64,000 bases of DNA from Galerina marginata (Eukaryota; Basidiomycota; Agaricomycetes; Agaricales; Galerinaceae), in the NCBI GenBank assembly GCA_023014335.1, contig JAECYW010000002.1, forward strand, positions 1,736,001 to 1,800,000, written 5' to 3'. This document shows, piece by piece, positions 57,401 to 64,000 of the stretch. The position numbers were made by a program, and so were the translations under genes. The number at the start of each line of letters is the position of its first letter. Within the stretch, counting starts at the first letter, position 1. The notes under the pieces are model-generated. The model was not told the DNA's origin. It did no database searches and saw nothing but the letters and a program-made list of their open reading frames with translations.

Positions 57401-60400
57401 ATGTTTGACGACTGTGAGTCTTAATTTCTTCAGTTTCCCCAGTTCCCATTTGAAAGCATACATCATAGACGTTGAACATTCTGCGGCCGATCCTGGGAAG
57501 CAGGTCCACGTTTCGGTACCTGTGCCACACTTGCAATACGAGGGTTTTGAACCGTCTCCGTACGAGAGAAACGATGCGCGTGCAGACGTAGAAGAGGGGC
57601 CGGTATGTCTCGCTGTATAAAGACTGTTCTTTGTTCTTATCGAACTGAAGGATGTTGCGCCTGAAATAAATCCTCCCGATATCCCAATCTTTGAGCTTGG
57701 CAAAGTTCAGTTTGTTTTCCCTGCCCCTTTGGTTTCTTTCGTAGTCAGCTCGGACATGCTTGCCATGGGTTTAACTTCAAACTTGGTTGTCTTGATCGAG
57801 TTGTCGCATGCTGAACAGGTCGTCAAAGTCCCTATTCCCAGGAAATCTACCGAAATGACCATTTACAAACTCTTTATGGATCCATCTGGGAGGCATATTA
57901 TCATCACCTCGGTGCAAGGAGAGAACTGGTACCTTTACAGATCATGGAAGAAGCCCCGCCAGCTCAAGGGATTCAAAATGGTCATCGAAAGCATTGCATG
58001 GAATAAAGCGGCATTGCTATCAACCTCCCATTCCACGTCAACACGCGAGATTCTCATTGGTGCTCGAAATGGCACAATATACGAGGCTGTACTTGATGCA
58101 GAGGAAGACTTCTTCAAGTCTCAAGAACGATATCTGCAGTCTGTCTTCTCGCTTCCGGAAAGACATCCTATCAATGGAATCAAATTCGACTACTTCCCAC
58201 CTTCAGACCCAAAGAAGGCGCTTGTGCTCATAACGACGCCGACTCGAATATACCAATTTGTTGGTCCAGTTGATAGGAAGTCCGAGGATGCAGGACGCGT
58301 CTTTACAGGCTTGTTCATGGCATACCGTGAAGCGGCTCCGAGTGCGTACTTCCCTCCTGGGTTCATGGAGGTTCCTTCATGTTAATGGCGTTAATTCAGA
58401 AATCCTTGAGCTCCCTGGCGACTTGCAGCACTCAGAATTACATTTCTTCACACCGAACCCTGACCAAGCTCTTTCCCTTCCCAAAAGAATGGCCTGGATG
58501 ACTGGTATGAGTCTGAAGGCTGCATTTCGTTCTATTTTCCATGCTGATTATGACTGCGATCTAGGGCCGGGCATCTACCACGGGTCTTTGAACGTTGCCG
58601 CAGAATCGGAAGATCACATCGACGGCGCTGCACTTCTCCCTTATCCGCCAGCTCCGGGCACCGACACCTCCGAGCTTCCTCTGTCTTTGGCGTTGACAGA
58701 ATTTCATTTTATTCTGCTCTATAGGGATCGAGTAGTAGGAATCTGTAATCTTGATGATAAGATGACATACGAAGAAACACTGCCGTTGGTAGGTGCTTAT
58801 TCATCCAGTGTGTAGTTGGCGTAAAAGTTAACAAGTCTTCAGAATACCAACGAGAATGTTCTCGGCCTTGCGGCAGATCCTGTTCGCAGGACATATTGGA
58901 TATACACAGATCAAAACCTGTTCGAGTTAGTGGTCGGAAATGAAGATCGTGATGTTTGGAAGATATACCTTGAGAAGGGTCAGTTCGAAGTTGCTCTTCG
59001 CTATGCCAAGGTTAGCTATCCTTAACATTAGTCGATCCCGGCCCTTCAAATCAACCTTCTTAGACTGCCCGCCAACGAGATCAAATCTTGTTTGCCCAGG
59101 CAAACAATTTCTTTGACAATGCCCAATACTTCCATGCTGCTCAGTGTTACGCTCAGTGTTCAGCTACTTTTGAAGAAGTCGCTTTGAAATTTTTGGATGT
59201 AGGCGAGCGAGATTCATTACGATCATACTTGATCTCGAGACTGGACCGCACAAGGAAGACGGTTTGTTCCAGGTTAACTCAGTCATCTGTTTTATCAACA
59301 TCTCATTATACAGGACGTCACGCAACGGATGATGCTCGCCACATGGCTCGTAGAGTTCTATCTCAGCAAATGCAATGAACTGGACTGATATCGTGGCCTC
59401 GGAATCCATTTCGCACGATGTGAACAACCTTCAGGCTGAAAAGACGATAGTAGAGGAAGAGCTCCGTCAATTTTTTGACACATACAAGGTGCCGGGTTCC
59501 GTCATCATTCCGCGTTTTTTGATTAAACGTTCCTCCTAGAGCAATTTGGACAAAGAAACTATATATGGGCTAATTCAAGGTCATGGAAGAATCGACATGT
59601 ACTTGTTTTATGCTACCACCATAGGCGATTTCGAGCGAGTTATTGAACATTGGGTACTTGAGAGAGAATGGGTGAAAGCTATCGATGTCATCAGCCGTCA
59701 GGTAAGTTTTGTGTAATTGGTCTTCTCGTCACAAGTAAATCTAAAACAGCAACAGTCAAATCTGGAGTTATATTACAGGTTCGGCTCAGTACTTATGCAT
59801 CAAGCGCCAAAAGAAACCGTGAATTCTTGGCTTCGACAGCCGTCATTAAACCCCCTTCGTCTGATACCGTCCCTCTTGCAGCTTCAACAGACGGCTCGAG
59901 ATCCTTTGTCTCCGAACCATGCCATCCGTTATTTGAATCACGTTATCTTCGAGCAACACAATACCTCTGCAACAATACACAACCTCATCATCACTTTCCA
60001 TGTCTCGCCGTCATTCCCACCTTCATACACCCCTTCAGACGATGACGGACCACTGTTGCGCTTCCTTTCCACAGCCCCGACCGATCCAATAACAGGAAGA
60101 CCTTACTACGACCTCGATTACGCTCTCAGGATATGCAAACTTGCTGGCCGGACGCAACCATGTGTTCATATTTATTCTAAGATGGGATTATGGGAGAACA
60201 GTGTTGACCTGGCTCTAGAAAAGGGCGATTTGGAACTGGCCAAGATCAACGCTGATATGCCAGAAGACGATCAACCTTTACGGAAGAAGCTGTGGCTCAA
60301 AATCGCGCGTTACGTTGTCCAAGATAAGAAGGACATTAAATCGTAAGTGGCCGATGTTCAGTCCTTCTATCGCGCTCATTCTTTCTAGGGCAATGCGTTT

Positions 60401-61273
60401 TCTGGAGAATGCAGATCTGCTGAAGATCGAGGACATCCTACCCTTCTTCCCAGATTTTGTCGTTATTGATGATTTCAAAGAAGAAATAGCCCACGCCTTG
60501 GAAGGTTACTCGGCACAAATTGACACCCTTAAAGCAGAGATGGATGAAGCAACAAAAACTGCAGATTCTATCAAACAAGATATTGGTGCCCTCAAGAGTC
60601 GATTCATCACCATCGACGCTAATGAGAAATGCTCCAGCTGCTCGACCCTCCTTCTGATCAGGCAATTTTATGTGTTCCCTTGCCATCATACTTTCCATGC
60701 GGACTGCTTGATTGGACTGGTAAGTTCTCTCGTTCTCGCTAAAATTGTGTCTTATTGGAACGTCTCAGGCGAAAGAATATCTGCCCGCTGCATCCCTGCG
60801 GAGAATCGTTACTTTGCAGACTGAGTTGATGAACGACGCATCCAAAGGTAGAGGAAATATCATTAAACCATCGGTTGTGGTGTCCAATGCACCGACTGGA
60901 CGTCAACCACCGGCCCAACGGACGTTGCTTTCAGCAAATTTTGGTCCCATCGTCAATCCTCTGCAAAATGGCGCAAAGGCCGCAAACATCCTGGGCCGCA
61001 GCGTTATTTCAGCAGGAGATCGATTGAGAGACTTAATTATCCCAGATGCTCTTGCTACTTTAGGTTTCGACTCCCAACTGGTTGCCTGGAATGGGGGGCA
61101 GTAACCGAGCATCGGGCGATGAGAAGACTTTGGGCCACAAGAAGCTAGAAAGCTTGAGGGCCGAGTTGGATGATCTCCTCTCCAGCAGTTGTCCGTTGTG
61201 TGAGAGTGTGGTTGCTGGGTTGGATAGACCCTTTGTTCTAGAGGGCGAGGTGGACACATCGTGGACTTTGTAA
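57401..61273 (+). CDS. VPS18: VPS18 (CORVET/HOPS core subunit), with two apparent frameshifts
   Basis: Twelve exons: 57401-57413, 57457-57602, 57651-58341, 58400-58504, 58565-58788, 58843-59010, 59064-59261, 59314-59488, 59540-59701, 59756-60342, 60389-60719, 60769-61273; about 1100 residues. The N-terminal propeller (FELGKVQFVFPAPLVSFVV; KPRQLKGFKMVIESIAWN) leads to the helical-solenoid region (LFAQANNFFDNAQYFHAAQCYAQ; VEFYLSKCNELD) and a C-terminal RING with CSSCSTLLLIRQFYVFPCHH and CPLCESVVAGLD. Vps18 is a core part of HOPS/CORVET and tethers vesicles to vacuole and endosome. One extra T at 59386 makes an immediate TGA after NELD, and one at 61082-61083 breaks the frame before PGMGGS. The 13-nt first exon (MFDD) is the least certain part. 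Exon 10 has tandem acceptors (59749/59755). Confidence 0.9.
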
Positions 61274-61369
61274 GTTTGATTATATATCCTGTCTTTTTTT
61301 CCCTTCGTACATACATAATACGTATCAGTCAATCAAATATTGGGGACTGAACACAAATCAGGGAAAATC

Positions 61370-61875
61370 TCAGTGATTGATCTTCTTGGTTCGGCCAGCC
61401 CTCCGTCGTAGTCTGGCAGCTTTTCGAGCACCCATCTGCATATAGATCAGATGAAAGTCAAAGAAGGATTAGCAGTGAAGACGCACTTGAGCCTTGGCCT
61501 CCTCTAACCTCCTTTTTTCCTCTGCTGCCTTCTTGCGTTCCATCGTAATCTCGCGACGTCTAAAAGAAGGTTGGGCACATCAGAGTGGATTGGATAAGAG
61601 GATACGGACCGTTGTAATTCTGCCTGTTTTTCGTCCTTTAGCTCGTTTTGTAGTTTCTTAATGGCGAGAGCCTTCTGTGTTTTTTGCATGCGGTCCTCCC
61701 AGTTCTTGGTTTTTACGCCTTCCGGAAGATGGGAACGCCTAAGAAGAATGAAAACGACGTTGATTGAAAGACCAGAGACAACGCACACGGTGGCTGTCTT
61801 CTGTGCCTTCCATGGCTTTCCAGAGAGACGACCATTGGAGGAAGACGCTATGGGGACGACATCGGAGCCGGACAT
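61370..61875 (-). CDS. CGR1: CGR1 family rRNA-processing protein
   Basis: Exons 61875-61787, 61738-61610, 61559-61487, 61435-61370; 118 residues, the normal size for Cgr1. The protein is almost one long basic helix: WEDRMQKTQKALAIKKLQNE, QAELQRRREITMERKKAAEE, then MGARKAARLRRRAGRTKKIN at the C terminus, which is the most conserved part of the family. Cgr1 is a nucleolar protein needed for pre-60S rRNA processing. The donor at 61786 was chosen because it gives TVRSHLPEGVKT. It diverges from the 62179 gene. Confidence 0.9.
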
Positions 61876-62178
61876 GGTGGATGTTGGAGAAGAGAAGTCT
61901 CACGATCATTGATGTCGGGTATGAACTACATAAGTACATTGACACCCTGACTTGACTAACGTCAAGGTAATTAGGCGCTTCCCCACTACAGACGATGTGT
62001 TGACCGAAGCCTCAAGGTCGAACATTCCCGCTGTAGTTTTTCTATAAAAACGCCTTAGGTTGTGCATGTTTGCGACGCTAAACCTGATTGGAAAACCCCC
62101 GGAGTCAGCTAGCAACCTTTCCCTCTCCAGGAGCGGTTGCTCTCCCTCTTTTTCTCTTTTATTATTATTATTCTAGAC
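61876..62178. promoter_or_regulatory. Bidirectional promoter between CGR1 and the 62179 gene
   Basis: 303 bp with a pyrimidine-rich stretch ctctccctctttttctctttt near the plus-strand start (about 62140-62160), a common feature of strong basidiomycete promoters and 5' leaders. No other element seen. Confidence 0.45.
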
Positions 62179-64000
62179 ATGTTCAGGTCCCCCGAACGCT
62201 CTCATGATGACCACCTCCATAACCTCCTAGACCAACGCGCGGCCCACGCGGACGTCCATGCCCGGTTTTCCACCATCTCAGAGTACTCAGATACCCCCTC
62301 GGTTTACAGTCGTCCTAATTTCTCCCCAATGGTCCCCGATAACCGTACCTACCGTGGCGGCTATGATTACCCTTCTTCTCTCTCTCCTTCCTACCACCAA
62401 TCTAACGGCGACCATCCCCCTAGCATGCTCGACCTAGACGACGACCCCCGTGTTTCTTATGCACCTTCCGAGGGTTACGACGACGACGACGACGACGCAA
62501 CCTTTGAAGGTCGAGATGATGCTGAACCTGTCACACGCATGAGTTATTTAGGCCCGAAGATGCGCTTTCATTCTCGTGCACCTTGGGAGATGGAGAACGA
62601 CCCCTTGGACGAAGAGGATGAAGTGGAAAGTCCCCGCCATTTCACCTCAGGCTTCCCTTTCTCTCGTGCCAACGGTTCAAAGCCTCCCACTTCTGGTTCC
62701 TCAAGTCCAAGGCCAAGCTATGGCAGTCGTCCTAGCGCCGAATCCTCCCGTTCACAGGTTCCCCCAAAGCGATCATTCGAGACTATCAATTCTCAAGTGT
62801 CTTACCCACGGGGAGCTCTGTAGTGAGTCGGAGAAGAAATCTTTCTAGTTTTCTGAAGCATCAGCTAACTTTGTCTCTGTAATAGCGCTCTGGCGCAGGA
62901 GAGCCTGTCGACCAGTTCTCTTTCTCGGTCTGTCGCGCCTCCAAAAGAAACACTTCGCAGCAAGTTTTCTCTTGGTCGACTTCGACCAGATGCACCGACC
63001 GTTCCTTTGCCCCCGTCTCCCAGCTATGGTCGATTTCCTACTTCTCCACAACACGCACAATCCTTTGAAATCCCTGCTCGTTCTTACGCAAACCCTCATT
63101 ACTCGACCAACAATCAATCCAATTCTCTTACAGAAACTATGCATCCCTACGCCAATCCAGATCTAGTGGTATCCTACGCCGAAGATCAGCCAATGTCCAA
63201 CTATCCAACTCCTCCCCGTAATGATTCAAATATTACGGTTACCGAATCATTTTCGACAGACTCTGCGATGAAATCCGGTGTACGACCCACTTTGACTCCA
63301 GACACATCAACGATAAAACATCGTGTTTCCTCTATTCAAGCGAAGGATATCTCCTCTCCTGTACCCGTACTCGGTCCTACACAGCGAACTGATGCACCAG
63401 CTTCGGATAGTCGCCAAGATTACATCCTTAACGGCGTGAGCAATCTCCCAGGGTGGACAGAACGGAATGTTATTCCGACATTTTCTCTGATCTCTCTCGA
63501 GGAAGCTAGGGCACAGCGCATGCGAAGCTCTACAGCCAATGTACCATCGAGGTTGTCGACCTCAAGTGGTGCATCAAACTCGTCGACACCGTTCCCGGCC
63601 GGTGAAAATGAGAACGCGCATGTCCTGCAATCGACGGACTCCTCTCCATTTGGCACCTTGACCTCGAGAGCTCGTGGCCGTTCTATCAGTGCAGGTGCCA
63701 AAGCGAAAAGTGCAATTCACACTTTTGTTGGACAGCCAAAAACAGAAAGGCGGGACTCGGAACCTGCCGCTGTTCTGGCCCAGCAATTGGGCAATGGATC
63801 GGGTGGCAAATCGCTCAAACATAAGAAGAGCGGCTTCATGCGCCTCTTCAATGCAAGTAAAGTGCAGGAGAAAGATGAACCAGAGAGAGAAAGCCCACCA
63901 CCTGTGCCGTCATTGCCAGACACTTTGTTCAACCTACCAGTGCCAAGGACACCCAAATCATCTGGTCATCGGATACCAGTACCCAGTCTTTCACCTTCAT
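62179..64000 (+). CDS. Large Ser/Pro-rich protein of unknown function, 3' end outside the window
   Basis: Exons 62179-62822 and 62886->64000; 586 or more residues seen. It is low-complexity and polar: Ser/Pro/Asp-rich with a short Asp run (GAC repeat, 62479-62496), many SP/TP sites and clusters such as KSLKHKKSGFMRLFNASK near the visible end, a possible basic membrane- or phospho-regulated motif. I do not recognise the family. Such long disordered proteins in basidiomycetes are often annotated as hypothetical or as cytoskeletal/signalling scaffolds. The intron at 62823-62885 is supported by frame and standard sites. Confidence 0.7.

Noticed and set aside
24037..61273. RAV1, GDI1, TRS85 and VPS18 as a functional trafficking cluster
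   Set aside because: They are spread over 37 kb among unrelated genes; chance proximity in a dense genome is the better explanation.
1..64000. CRISPR arrays, operons, riboswitches, bacterial-type terminators
   Set aside because: None seen, and none expected in a fungal nuclear chromosome.

Overview
This window is ordinary nuclear chromosome from a filamentous fungus, almost certainly a mushroom-forming basidiomycete (Agaricomycetes). The genes are packed tightly, many sharing divergent promoters of 60-400 bp or converging 3' ends. They are interrupted by many introns of about 45-65 nt (GT-AG, a few GC-AG). Gene content fits this group: a heparinase II/III-like enzyme, a KRE6/SKN1 beta-glucan protein, an F-box protein of the basidiomycete type, an LCCL-domain membrane protein and a multi-FAS1 protein. 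I rebuilt exon models by hand from splice signals, reading frame and recalled family motifs; none has been checked against transcripts.

Layout. 1-12.2 kb: 3' part of a heparinase II/III-like gene, a Ser-rich single-pass surface protein, an Ima1-like inner nuclear membrane protein divergent from a SNAPc43-like factor, KRE6 (14 exons), and a UBE2O-type E2/E3 ubiquitin ligase. 12.6-21 kb: F-box protein, N-acetylglutamate synthase, carnitine carrier, and a conserved protein of unknown function. 21-33 kb: a four-FAS1 membrane protein divergent from RAV1, Rab GDI, and a Rap1/Myb-like protein. 33-43.3 kb: methylmalonate-semialdehyde dehydrogenase, a thioredoxin-fold protein, seipin divergent from a small unknown, an LCCL protein and a WW-domain protein. 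43.3-64 kb: TRS85, an Mpv17/PMP22 protein, YHM2, a transposon-derived block, a long coiled-coil protein, a histidine phosphatase divergent from VPS18, CGR1, and a large low-complexity protein cut by the window edge.

Functional themes are housekeeping: vesicle and vacuole traffic (RAV1, GDI, TRS85, VPS18), mitochondrial metabolism (ARG2, CRC1, MMSDH, YHM2), lipid droplets (seipin), cell wall (KRE6) and ubiquitin (UBE2O, F-box). No operon-like logic is expected or seen.

The most unusual signals are in gene structure. YHM2 contains two consecutive 3-nt exons. UBE2O has 7-nt and 9-nt exons and the histidine phosphatase a 7-nt exon. At least three introns look GC-AG. Three conserved genes (UBE2O, TRS85, VPS18) carry five apparent +1 frameshifts, each explained by one extra T on the coding strand. 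A 907-bp TA-flanked element with perfect 28-bp terminal inverted repeats (51184-52090) contains a second, nested 234-bp element with its own perfect 24-bp repeats. The coiled-coil gene may switch between a soluble and a membrane-anchored C terminus by retaining its last intron.
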